A stretch of DNA of 64,000 bases, from assembly GCF_019090165.1 (NCBI RefSeq), contig NZ_JAHRIB010000178.1:1-64000 (forward strand). The letters run 5' to 3'. Origin of the DNA: Streptomyces sp. BV286 (lineage in GTDB: Bacteria; Actinomycetota; Actinomycetes; Streptomycetales; Streptomycetaceae). Made by a program: the position numbers and the translations under genes. Every line of letters begins with the position of its first letter. The stretch's first letter is position 1. The notes beneath the pieces are model-generated. The model worked only from the letters and a program-made list of their open reading frames with translations. It searched no databases and was not told the DNA's origin. Shown one piece after another: positions 33,501-42,819 of this stretch.

Positions 33501-33700
33501 GACCTGTCCTGCCGGGCATTCGACGACTGCGCCTCAACAAATTCACCGGAAACGAAGATCTGTCGTCGGTACGGGCTCTGTTTCCCGGGTTGCAGGCGGT
33601 GACATTCGTACTCGCCCCCGAGACGGCCGAGGTGCCCGAGCACGTCCTCGGACTCTTCCCGGGCATGCACACCGTCATGAGGACGCACACCGTCCTGTAG
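30560..33700 (+). CDS. NACHT-domain STAND NTPase with C-terminal leucine-rich repeats
   Basis: The 1046-residue product has an N-terminal helical region (1-250), then a NACHT NTPase: Walker A GVAGSGKTTL from 270, Walker B LLLVDGIDE at 345-353 and TSRP at 381-384. Helical repeats follow, then leucine-rich repeats from about 800 to the end (LRHLDISGSPFLEDLGPLTG). This is the plan of NLR immune receptors. Bacterial NACHT proteins are known antiphage defences. The LRR-coding part (about 33050-33620) has visibly lower G+C at third positions than the rest. The ATG at 30560 follows GGGGGAG. It stands alone without an obvious partner gene, so the effector may be the N-terminal region. Defence activity here is inferred. 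Confidence 0.9.
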   Translation: MEPATVGVRLASSVATPLIRKLFVTEGPGAGLVDKPVRISSRVSFRGEQRTLRRKDVAGLAAELVGRALKGAAERPVAADEEQPVVHALADTLHALGDLTMTDAQAVELGHTGLALHLRHTAGNPGRDLGLDATLFYERLLETACLHILHFFTQRSTFVPRTLVEQTRRQAELMAKVDELIARTPRTGDSDVAFEQRCLAYTATRHRQLTIYGIDLVNSPDRWPLDAAYLSLQAQRPATSDEDGRFITSLGTPLPAEEALADQDLVLLRGVAGSGKTTLVQWLAVTAARGERGDRIPFVLPLRTLVRRPDGLPVPADFLAAARVPFHDAAPDGWADRVLGAGRGLLLVDGIDEIPEADRERTRRWLRDLIDAYPGNQWLVTSRPSAVREDWLAADGFTELALSPMSREDVTAFIQRWHTAARIGAPDTERLTAYEESLLDAVRTKPDLGRLATNPLMCGLICALHRDRRGYLPHGRQELYDAALSMLLSRRDQERDMVPDGPHGASDGIRLTELPQIQLLQRLAYWLIRNSRSEMDRERAERLIADALPSLPAVASQGDAAAIHRHLLVRSGLLREPALGTVEFVHRTFQDYLGAKAAVEDGDFGLLVRNAADHQWSDVIRMAVAHARPRERAELLGQLLAAASAEHTDPAAGTRIRLLALAGLEHATELDPRVRAAVEEQAALLIPPRTAEEARDLASAGPLVLELLPGPEGLSDAEARAVVVTASLIGTDAAVPVLARFRNHPSLPVRAQLTWTWHRFDAERYAADVIAHLPQEDLYFTARSAAHLRILRSLGGRRGLQLAGNIEAAELKACLVPETTRHLVMRDNHLLRELDCLSPLRGLRHLDISGSPFLEDLGPLTGLPLKWLSLDLLPGLERADALAPLSDSTTLREFDTGVPLLGESLDAALPRGLTLTYLRFTKDSLRFTGLRGLRHMRSVQTLSLASLRFDPLTAEDREEVARLPELEELRLNWTAVPWTEGPVLPGIRRLRLNKFTGNEDLSSVRALFPGLQAVTFVLAPETAEVPEHVLGLFPGMHTVMRTHTVL

Positions 33701-33749
33701 GGGTGCGCGTGTCCGGCATCTAGCCCAACCCCAGCTGGGCGTCCTACAG

Positions 33750-33763
33750 TTACCAACCAGTAA
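33750..33763. promoter_or_regulatory. Possible operator upstream of the HAD phosphatase gene
   Basis: TTACCAACCAGTAA has matching TTAC/GTAA ends and near-symmetric interior bases, as in some TetR-type sites. It lies between the NACHT gene and the next gene, about 90 bases before the latter's ATG. Confidence 0.3.
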
Positions 33764-33854
33764 TCTCTCCGCTTCCCTGTGGCCCCGCAGGCCCACGAGC
33801 ATGCTCCACGCCCCACGTCCGCAGCGCTCCGAACGCGAGAGGAACCCCCCACCC

Positions 33855-34490
33855 ATGACTGGAAGCAGCTGGCAGCGCCTGATAGGCGTCACCGTCGCCA
33901 CCGCGGCCGCCACCGCGGCCCTGATGAGCCCGGCCGCCGCGGCCCCGGCCGACGCCGCCGCCGTCACCTCCACGGCGACCGCCGCCGCCGCGGAGGACGT
34001 GGACTACGACACCTGGCAGAAGGACTGCAGAGCCGTCATGGCGCAGGCACTGCCCTACCTGAAGGAACGAATCTCCAAGGCGCCCTCGGGTGAGAAGCAG
34101 GCCATCGTCTTCGACATCGACAACACCACGCTGGAGACCGACTTCGGCTTCAGCTACCCCTCGCCGGCCAACGCCCCCGTCCTCGACGTGGCCAAGTACG
34201 CCCAGGACCGCGGGGTCGCCCTCTTCTTCGTCACCGCCCGCCCGGACATCATCAAGTCGGTGACGGACTACAACCTCAAGAACGTCGGCTACAAGGTCTC
34301 CGGCCTGTACGTACGCAACTTCATCGACCTCTTCAAGAACGTGGCCGAGTACAAGACGGCCCAGCGCAAGGCCGTCGAGGCCAAGGGCTACACGATCATC
34401 GCGAACATCGGCAACAGCGCCACCGACCTGTCGGGCGGGCACGCCGAGAAGACGTACAAGCTGCCGGACTACGACGGCCAGTTGTCGTAG
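33855..34490 (+). CDS. Secreted HAD-family (class B-like) acid phosphatase
   Basis: The 211-residue product has a signal peptide ending near AAAAP at about residue 33 and an Ala-rich mature N terminus. A HAD phosphatase core follows, with nucleophile motif DIDNTTLETD, motif II FVTARPD and motif IV-like GNSATDL. It should hydrolyse phosphomonoesters outside the cell. The ATG at 33855 is preferred over 33801 because the signal peptide starts there. A strong terminator follows. Confidence 0.9.
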   Translation: MTGSSWQRLIGVTVATAAATAALMSPAAAAPADAAAVTSTATAAAAEDVDYDTWQKDCRAVMAQALPYLKERISKAPSGEKQAIVFDIDNTTLETDFGFSYPSPANAPVLDVAKYAQDRGVALFFVTARPDIIKSVTDYNLKNVGYKVSGLYVRNFIDLFKNVAEYKTAQRKAVEAKGYTIIANIGNSATDLSGGHAEKTYKLPDYDGQLS

Positions 34491-34510
34491 CGGGGCCGGA
34501 CGGCATGACG

Positions 34511-34542
34511 AAGGGGCCGGTGCCCGACGGCACCGGCCCCTT
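34511..34542. terminator. Terminator between HAD phosphatase gene and clpC
   Basis: AAGGGGCCGGTGCC (34511-34524) pairs perfectly with GGCACCGGCCCCTT (34529-34542) around a CGAC loop: a 14-bp stem between convergent genes. Confidence 0.9.
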
Positions 34543-34571
34543 CGGCCGTACTCAGACGGAACCCCTCGGGG

Positions 34572-37100
<2,529 letters not shown>

Positions 37101-37529
37101 CGTTAATCGCTCCTCAGAGCGGTCAGGCAGTAAGGGGACGCTCCCCTCCCTGTCCTTCCGCAGCTTAGTCCCGCAAGCGGGGACCGCTCATTCCAACTGC
37201 CGACACCGTCCTTGGCCTCCTGACCCCGAACGCCGACATCTGCTCCAACCTGATGGTGCGAGACGATGTTCCCGCAGGCCAGGCAGATACCCCCACCATC
37301 TGTACGCCGATGGCGAACGTGAGATGCCCGAGCGCTGCGTGTCGCCCCTCCCACTAGGGATGTCTTACCCGTACGCACTGACACTCCATGCCCAGTACCC
37401 CGGTTCCCTCCGCTACGGGCGAACATCCTTGCGCCGCCGACCACCCGCAAGCGCCCACTTCTTCGGCACTCTTCGCACACGCCGGACCACTCAGCGTAAC
37501 TCGAACGCGCTTCTGGCGGTTGGCCCTGC
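37101..37529. other. Promoter region between clpC and the divergent gene
   Basis: No gene is supported. It contains a ClgR-type box (listed separately) and a hairpin-like GTCCCCGC...GCGGGGAC near 37170. It is otherwise featureless. Confidence 0.5.
37302..37318 (-). promoter_or_regulatory. ClgR-type operator upstream of clpC
   Basis: On the clpC strand the sequence reads GTTCGCCATCGGCGTAC, matching the ClgR pattern CGC-N5-GCG with symmetric flanks (GTT/TAC partly). ClgR activates clp genes and lon in actinobacteria. The site lies about 200 bp upstream of the clpC ATG in the correct orientation. Confidence 0.7.
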
Positions 37530-38222
37530 ATGGTCCCCACGGTTCCCTTCCCCCGCCGTCCGGTCGACGCGTGCCGTCCGAGCGGCACGGTCCGGCACTG
37601 GTACGAGAACGAACTGGGGTGGGCGACGGTGCCCGGCACCCCCGTGGAACTGCAGACGGGGCTGCGCTTCGACGTCCTGGAGGCACCCGCGGAGGCGGGG
37701 TACGCGGCGCTGCGGCACCTGGGACCGGGCTCTCCGGTGGCCGTGCGGGCGGACCGGATGTGGCTGTTCGTGGCCGCGGGGACCGCGGAGGAGCTGCCTG
37801 GACTCCTCGACTGGCTGGAGTGGGGCGCTCTCGAACTGGACCTGCGGGCGACCGGCGCGGGCGGGCGCGTCGAGGCGCCACTGCCGCCGGGCCTGGTCCG
37901 CGCTCAGAGCGGTCGCGGTCACGCGAGCCCGGAAGGGGCGGGCCGGGACGGCACCGGACCGGGCGGGACGGGGACAGGGGCGGGAACCACGGCCGCGGGG
38001 GGCACGGTGGTCACCCCCGACGAAAGCTCGCAGGGGGCCGCTGTCTGGCTGCGGCCCCCTGAGCCTGGCTGCGAGGTGGAGCCGTACCTGCCGGCGCTCT
38101 CGACTCTCGGTGGGGGCGGTGGGGGCGCCCCCGATCTCGTACGGCTCGTGGACACCATGGCGACGGAATGCCACCGCATCCGGCTGCGCCGCTGCTGCGC
38201 TCAGCCGTTGGCCTTCTCGTAG
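37530..38222 (+). CDS. SCO3374-family protein of unknown function
   Basis: The 230-residue product resembles the Streptomyces-specific SCO3374 family, named from memory for its position beside lsr2. The first 125 residues look folded (TVRHWYENELGWATVPGTP, LWLFVAAG-like core). A Gly/Thr-rich linker follows, then a short C-terminal part (RLVDTMATECHRIRLRRCC). The last 22 bases overlap the convergent 3' end of lsr2. No function is known to me. Confidence 0.8.
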   Translation: MVPTVPFPRRPVDACRPSGTVRHWYENELGWATVPGTPVELQTGLRFDVLEAPAEAGYAALRHLGPGSPVAVRADRMWLFVAAGTAEELPGLLDWLEWGALELDLRATGAGGRVEAPLPPGLVRAQSGRGHASPEGAGRDGTGPGGTGTGAGTTAAGGTVVTPDESSQGAAVWLRPPEPGCEVEPYLPALSTLGGGGGGAPDLVRLVDTMATECHRIRLRRCCAQPLAFS

Positions 38223-38536
38223 GCCTCGCGAATGGACGCCGGAACGCGGCCACGGTCATTGACCTCGTAACCGTTCTCCTTCGCCCAGGCGCGGATCTGC
38301 GCGGTGTCCTGGCTGCCACCGGAAGCGGCGCGCGCCTTTCCACGGCCACCCGAGGCGCGGCCTCCGGTGCGACGACCGCCCTTGACGTACGGGTCGAGAA
38401 GTCCACGGAGCTTGTCCGCATTGGCAGTCGTGAGATCGATCTCGTACGTCTTGCCGTCCAACGCGAACGTCACGGTCTCGTCCGCCTCGCCACCGTCGAG
38501 GTCATCGACAAGAAGGACCTGAACCTTCTGTGCCAC
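38201..38536 (-). CDS. lsr2: Nucleoid-associated silencer Lsr2
   Basis: Lsr2 is the actinobacterial H-NS-like protein that bridges A+T-rich DNA and silences foreign genes and specialised-metabolite clusters. The 111-residue product has the N-terminal oligomerisation domain (AQKVQVLLVDDLDGG) and the C-terminal DNA-binding domain with the minor-groove motif NDRGRVPASI. GTG 38536 follows AAAGGAAA and gives the canonical N terminus; the ATG at 38551 is rejected. The promoter region is A+T rich and palindromic. Confidence 0.96.
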   Translation of the reverse strand: MAQKVQVLLVDDLDGGEADETVTFALDGKTYEIDLTTANADKLRGLLDPYVKGGRRTGGRASGGRGKARAASGGSQDTAQIRAWAKENGYEVNDRGRVPASIREAYEKANG

Positions 38537-38604
38537 CGGATTTCCTTTCATCGATATCTACGGGGCCGAGAGGCCGCGGCGGCTGCCGCAGTTTCACGCC
38601 CCCT

Positions 38605-38633
38605 GTTATATGCAGTACTGCAGTACGTCGGAA
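38605..38633 (-). promoter_or_regulatory. Probable lsr2 promoter with overlapping palindromes
   Basis: On the lsr2 strand TATAAC (38605-38610) is a good -10 element. Seventeen bases upstream is TTCCGA (38628-38633). The spacer contains two overlapping perfect palindromes, GCAGTACTGC (38612-38621) and GTACTGCAGTAC (38615-38626). A weaker inverted repeat AGCAAA-CCGCT-TTTGCT lies just beyond. The set suggests regulated, perhaps autoregulated, transcription. Confidence 0.6.
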
Positions 38634-38785
38634 AGCAAACCGCTTTTGCTGGAAAAACACAAACCCCTGGGAGAGACCGACGGGACCGGGAAGACCGGAA
38701 ACGTGCGCGTTTCGGACATAGGGTCCGCGGGCAAGGGCGGCCGGTCTAGTGCCGGGGGTATGTCCGGGGTATTACGCGGTGGCGG

Positions 38786-39325
38786 TCACAGATGCAGAAG
38801 CATCCGGCTGTTGCCCAAGGTGTTCGGTTTCACTCGTTCGAGCCCCAGGAACTCGGCCACGCCCTCGTCATAGGAACGCAACAGCTCGGCGTAGACATCG
38901 GTGTCGACGGGCGTCTCACCGATCTCCACGAAGCCGTGCTTGGCGAAGAAGTCGACTTCGAAGGTCAGGCAGAATACGCGGCGAACACCGAGCCAGCGGG
39001 CGGTCTCCAGCAACTTCCCCAGCAACTGATGGCCGACACCGGCGCCCTTCATGACGGGGTTCACGGCGAGAGTGCGGACTTCCGCGAGGTCTTCCCACAT
39101 GACGTGCAGAGCGCCGCAGCCCACGACCTCCGAACTCGGCCCGGTGCCGCGTTCCGCGACCCAGAACTCCTGGATGTCCTCGTAAAGCGTCACGGTCGCT
39201 TTGTCGAGCAGGATGCGGCCGCGGACGTACGAGTCGAGGAGGCTGCGAACCGCCGGGACATCGCTGGTCCTGGCCCGGCGGACCGTGAGGGCATTAGTGC
39301 TGACTTCGGGCTGCTCTGCTGGCAT
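38786..39325 (-). CDS. Short-type N-acetylglutamate synthase (GNAT family)
   Basis: The 179-residue GNAT acetyltransferase has the CoA-binding segment VNPVMKGAGVGHQLLGKLLE and the region YVRGRILLDKATVTLYEDIQ. The latter is typical of the short, stand-alone N-acetylglutamate synthases of actinobacteria (M. tuberculosis Rv2747). It would make N-acetylglutamate, the first step of arginine synthesis. TAGCGT lies about six bases before the ATG, so the transcript may be leaderless. No arg genes are adjacent. Confidence 0.85.
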   Translation of the reverse strand: MPAEQPEVSTNALTVRRARTSDVPAVRSLLDSYVRGRILLDKATVTLYEDIQEFWVAERGTGPSSEVVGCGALHVMWEDLAEVRTLAVNPVMKGAGVGHQLLGKLLETARWLGVRRVFCLTFEVDFFAKHGFVEIGETPVDTDVYAELLRSYDEGVAEFLGLERVKPNTLGNSRMLLHL

Positions 39326-39334
39326 GTCCGGACG

Positions 39335-39766
39335 CTATCGCCCGGTCTCGCCCTCCGCGGCGGCGGGGTTCTCGCCTGCGGTGTTCTCCGGGGCGGCCGT
39401 TGTTTCCGGGCCCTGGACGATACGTACGGCGTCGCGCAGCGTCTCGCGCTGTTCCGGGGACATCATGCCGAAGAAGGCGACGAGAGCGGCGGCCGGGTTG
39501 TCGCTCTGGGACCAGGAGTCGTTCATCAGTGCGGCCGCGTAGGCGGCGCGGGTGGAGACCGCCTCATATCGATAGGCCCGGCCTTCCGCCTCGCGGCGGA
39601 CCCAGCCCTTCTGATGGAGATTGTCCAGAACGGTCATCACCGTGGTGTAGGCGATGGACCGGCTCTGCTGAAGGTCTTCCAGGACTTCTCGGACGGTCAC
39701 CGGGCGGTTCCACTTCCACACCCGCGTCATGACCGCGTCTTCGAGTTCTCCCAATGGGCGAGGCAC
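39335..39766 (-). CDS. BlaI/MecI/CopY-family repressor
   Basis: The 143-residue product starts at GTG 39766. It has the family winged-helix DNA-binding domain (GELEDAVMTRVWKW, TVREVLEDL, YTTVMTVLDNLHQKGW). The usual dimerisation tail is followed by an acidic low-complexity end. Typical members are cleaved by a partner M56 (BlaR1-like) protease; no such gene is next to it. It is nine bases upstream of the acetyltransferase gene on the same strand, so the two may be co-transcribed. Confidence 0.9.
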   Translation of the reverse strand: MPRPLGELEDAVMTRVWKWNRPVTVREVLEDLQQSRSIAYTTVMTVLDNLHQKGWVRREAEGRAYRYEAVSTRAAYAAALMNDSWSQSDNPAAALVAFFGMMSPEQRETLRDAVRIVQGPETTAAPENTAGENPAAAEGETGR

Positions 39767-39840
39767 AGCTCAGAACAATAGGGGGAGATGCCGCCGATCA
39801 CGTGGTGGACGTGGCATGGAATGACAAACAGCAACAAAAA

Positions 39841-39877
39841 GGGCGTACGACTCGAAAAGCTGATGAGTCGCACGCCC
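39841..39877 (-). terminator. Terminator of the small membrane protein gene
   Basis: GGGCGTACGACTC (39841-39853) pairs with GAGTCGCACGCCC (39865-39877) with one mismatch. The A run at 39836-39840 becomes a U tract on the minus strand. It therefore ends the transcript of the gene at 39923-40102. Confidence 0.8.
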
Positions 39878-39922
39878 TGTGATGAGCGTTCGTGCCGCGG
39901 CCGGTCCGCGCCGGAGCTGAGC

Positions 39923-40102
39923 TCAGGCGCCGGGTTCGCGCGGGGCCTGGCGGGTGTGCTCGGCGCGGGCGAGGACCGCGTCGACGGCCGCGTCCTCCTT
40001 GGCCTTGTTGGCGCCGCCCTGGGTCTTCACGATCGTCACGATCAGACCGATGAAGAACACGGCCATCACTACCGGGGGCACGAGCGCGGAGACGTATTCC
40101 AT
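39923..40102 (-). CDS. Small single-helix membrane protein
   Basis: From ATG 40102 the product has 59 residues: MEYVSALVPP, a hydrophobic helix (VVMAVFFIGLIVTIV), then a charged cytoplasmic tail (KTQGGANKAKEDAAVD). It resembles a small membrane protein widespread in Streptomyces, function unknown. A GTG at 40120 gives a six-residue longer form. TACTCT precedes the ATG by about nine bases, similar to the promoter-like word before the gene at 13328. Confidence 0.75.
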   Translation of the reverse strand: MEYVSALVPPVVMAVFFIGLIVTIVKTQGGANKAKEDAAVDAVLARAEHTRQAPREPGA

Positions 40103-40159
40103 GCCGTCCAGAGTAGCCACGGCCCGGCGGTGTGCGGGGCTCGGGGTCGCGGACCGGCC

Positions 40160-40858
40160 CTACACGGCGGCGAGCTGTCGAGGGGGGTTCGCGGGCGGGG
40201 CGGAGGGTTTGCGCCTCGGAGGGAACACCTCGCCGGGGGTCGGAATGGGGCGGTCCCGGCTCGGGGACTGCGGGCTGGGCCGGGGGGCCGGCTTCTCGGC
40301 GGGCTTCTCCGCGGGCTTGCCGCCGGGGTCACCGGTGGCGGCGCCCGTCGTGGCCGGCGCGGTCAGGGCCGTCGCCCTCGCCGCCCCGGTCGCGGCGAGA
40401 CCGCCGGGAAGGGCCGTCAGACGCGTACGGCCGCGAGTGCGCGAGGCCGGGACCGAGTGCAGGGCGAGGCGGGCGCGGACGTCCTGTTCCGCGAGTGTGA
40501 GGCAGCGGTCGAGGAGGGCGGCCGCCACGGGGTTGCCGCACAGGGCTCGCAGCGCGGCCAGGTCGTCGGGGACCGGGCGGTAGCCGGCGCCGAGCGCCTC
40601 CTCCAGAAGCGTCAGGTAGCCGGCCGCCGTTCCGGGCAGGGCGGCGCGGTAGCGGGAGAGGTCGGCCACCAGGAAGGCGCGGAGTCTGGCGCCCTCGCGG
40701 GTCGCCTCGTCGACGGTCTCCGCCAGGCGGAGGCAGTCCTGGACGTCCTGCGCCGAGGCGGGACTGGGGTGTAGGGCGAGAGCGAGCGCACGTCGGAGCA
40801 CACGCAGCTCCTCCGCACCGAACGCCATGCCGCCGCGGGATCCGTAAGGCGTGGGCAT
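40160..40858 (-). CDS. Conserved Streptomyces protein with Pro-rich tail
   Basis: The function is not recognised. The 232-residue product has a helical N-terminal domain of about 130 residues (ELRVLRRALALALHPSPASA, QDVQDCLRLAETVDEATREG), followed by an Ala/Thr/Pro/Lys low-complexity tail with AEKPAEKPA repeats. An ATG at 40828 (MAFGAEELRV) is an alternative start. TATCGT seven bases before 40858 fits a leaderless message. It lies next to coaX on the same strand. Confidence 0.75.
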   Translation of the reverse strand: MPTPYGSRGGMAFGAEELRVLRRALALALHPSPASAQDVQDCLRLAETVDEATREGARLRAFLVADLSRYRAALPGTAAGYLTLLEEALGAGYRPVPDDLAALRALCGNPVAAALLDRCLTLAEQDVRARLALHSVPASRTRGRTRLTALPGGLAATGAARATALTAPATTGAATGDPGGKPAEKPAEKPAPRPSPQSPSRDRPIPTPGEVFPPRRKPSAPPANPPRQLAAV

Positions 40859-40988
40859 GCTCGCGACGATACGCGCTAATCAGACAAAATCCGTAGATCG
40901 GATGTCGTGTGGCGTGGCTCCGTCCCGCGTGAGCAGAACGCGCACCTCCCCCGCAACCGTGCGGGGCCCGGGGGCGGTGCGCCTCCTG

Positions 40989-41786
40989 TCAGGTCCTGGA
41001 GACGTTTCTCTCGTAGACCAGGCGGAGGCCGATCAGGGTCAGCCAGGGCTCGTGCTCGTCGATCACCGAGGCCTCGCCGAGCACCATCGGGGCCAGACCG
41101 CCCGTCGCGATGACGGTGACGTCGTCCGGGTCCTCGGCGAGTTCGCGGGCCATGCGGCCGACGACGCCGTCGACCTGTCCGGCGAAGCCGTAGATGATGC
41201 CGGACTGCATGGCCTCGACGGTGTTCTTGCCGATGACCGTGCGGGGCCGGGCGATCTCGATCTTGCGGAGCTGTGCCCCCCGGACGCCCAGTGCCTCGAC
41301 GGAGATCTCGATGCCGGGCGCGATGACGCCGCCGGCGTACTCCCCGCGCGCGGAGACCGCGTCGAAGGTCGTCGCCGTGCCGAAGTCGACGACGATGGCC
41401 GGTCCGCCGTAGAGCTCGACCGCCGCGACCGCGTTGATGATGCGGTCCGCGCCGACCTCCTTGGGGTTGTCCATCAGGATCGGGACGCCCGTCTTGATGC
41501 CCGGCTCGACGAGGACGGCGGGTACGTCGCCGTAGTAGCGGCGGGTCACCTCGCGCAGCTCGTGCAGGACCGAGGGGACGGTCGAGCAGATCGCGATGCC
41601 GTCGATGCCGTCGCCCAGCTCGTCGCCGAGGAGCGGGTGCATGCCCATGAGGCCCTGGAGGAGCACGGCCAGTTCGTCCGCCGTGCGGCGCGCGTCCGTG
41701 GAGATGCGCCAGTGCTCGACGATGTCCTCGCCGTCGAAGAGCCCGAGGACGGTGTGCGTGTTGCCGACGTCGATCGTGAGCAGCAT
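40989..41786 (-). CDS. coaX: Type III pantothenate kinase
   Basis: CoaX phosphorylates pantothenate, the first committed step of coenzyme A synthesis. The 265-residue ASKHA-fold enzyme has the phosphate-binding motif IDVGNTHTVLGLF at residues 5-17, GADRIINAVAA, and VVDFGTATTFDAV. Type III kinases are not inhibited by CoA. The start lies two bases after the nadC stop, so it is the last gene of the cofactor operon. It shares the pathway with panC in the same operon. Confidence 0.95.
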   Translation of the reverse strand: MLLTIDVGNTHTVLGLFDGEDIVEHWRISTDARRTADELAVLLQGLMGMHPLLGDELGDGIDGIAICSTVPSVLHELREVTRRYYGDVPAVLVEPGIKTGVPILMDNPKEVGADRIINAVAAVELYGGPAIVVDFGTATTFDAVSARGEYAGGVIAPGIEISVEALGVRGAQLRKIEIARPRTVIGKNTVEAMQSGIIYGFAGQVDGVVGRMARELAEDPDDVTVIATGGLAPMVLGEASVIDEHEPWLTLIGLRLVYERNVSRT

Positions 41787-41788
41787 GC

Positions 41789-42814
41789 CTACTCAGCCTC
41801 GCTCGTCGGTGTCCCGGAGGCCTCGCGCAGGTCGAGGCCGATGTCCAGGATGGGCGAGGAGTGGGTGAGGGCGCCCACCGCGAGGAAGTCGACGCCCGTC
41901 TTCGCGTACGCCGCGGCGGTGTCCAGGGTGAGGCGGCCCGAGGCCTCCAGGAGCGCGCGGCCGGCCACGAGGGCGACTGCCTCCTCGCACTCGCCGGGCG
42001 TGAAGTTGTCCAGGAGGATCAGGTCGGCGCCCGCGTCCACGACCTCGCGCAGCTGCTTCAGCGTGTCGACCTCGACCTCGATCGGCACGTCGGGGAAGGT
42101 CTCCCGCACCGAGGTGAAGGCCTCGGCGACGCCGCCCGCGGCGACCACGTGGTTGTCCTTGACGAGGGCCGCGTCCGAAAGGGACATGCGGTGGTTGACA
42201 CCGCCGCCCATGCGGACCGCGAACTTCTCCAGGGAGCGCAGTCCGGGCGTCGTCTTGCGGGTGTCCCGCACGCGCGCGCCGGTGCCCTCCAGAAGGTCCG
42301 CCCACGCGCGCGTGGCCGTCGCGATGCCGGAGAGACGGCACAGGAGGTTCAGCGCGCTGCGCTCGGCCGTCAGCAGGTCCCGGGTGCGGGTCGTCACGCT
42401 CAGGAGCCGCTGGCCGGCCTCGACGCGGTCGCCGTCCTCGACGTGCCGCTCGACCTCGAACTCGTCGGTGCAGACCACGGAGACGACCGCCTCGGCGACC
42501 CGCAGGCCCGCCACCACGCCGGCCTCGCGGGCCGTGAAGTCGGCGGTGGAGACGGCCTCCTCGGGGATGGTCGCGACCGTGGTCACGTCCACGCCGTGGT
42601 CGAGGTCCTCCTCGATGGCCAGGTGCGCGATGTCCTCGACCTCGAGGGGGTCGAGCCCCGCGTCGGAGAGGAGCTGCGCGAGAGCGGGGTCGAGCCCGCA
42701 CTCGGCGTACGCCGCGAATTCGGCGGAGTCGGCGTCGTACTCCCCGTCGGCCGCGCAGCCGCAGCCGTCGCCGCAGCCACCGCCGGTGAGAAGGGGAAGG
42801 TCGGGGGTGCTCAC
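41789..42814 (-). CDS. nadC: Nicotinate-nucleotide pyrophosphorylase (carboxylating)
   Basis: NadC makes nicotinate mononucleotide from quinolinate and PRPP in NAD synthesis. The 341-residue product has the quinolinate-binding Arg/Lys motifs (RDTRKTTPGLRSLEK, GGVNHRMSLSD, VKDNHV) and the IEVEVDTL and LLDNF strands. It is about 50 residues longer than usual because of an N-terminal extension with a GGGCGDGCGC cysteine cluster. GTG 42814 has AGGAG 11 bases upstream. GTG 42823, overlapping the nadB stop as GTGA, is an alternative. Confidence 0.93.
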   Translation of the reverse strand: MSTPDLPLLTGGGCGDGCGCAADGEYDADSAEFAAYAECGLDPALAQLLSDAGLDPLEVEDIAHLAIEEDLDHGVDVTTVATIPEEAVSTADFTAREAGVVAGLRVAEAVVSVVCTDEFEVERHVEDGDRVEAGQRLLSVTTRTRDLLTAERSALNLLCRLSGIATATRAWADLLEGTGARVRDTRKTTPGLRSLEKFAVRMGGGVNHRMSLSDAALVKDNHVVAAGGVAEAFTSVRETFPDVPIEVEVDTLKQLREVVDAGADLILLDNFTPGECEEAVALVAGRALLEASGRLTLDTAAAYAKTGVDFLAVGALTHSSPILDIGLDLREASGTPTSEAE

Positions 42815-42819
42815 TTCTG

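Noticed and set aside
30560..33700. NACHT gene as part of a mobile defence island
   Set aside because: No integrase, transposase, attachment-site repeat or second defence gene was found nearby; neighbours are ordinary chromosomal genes.
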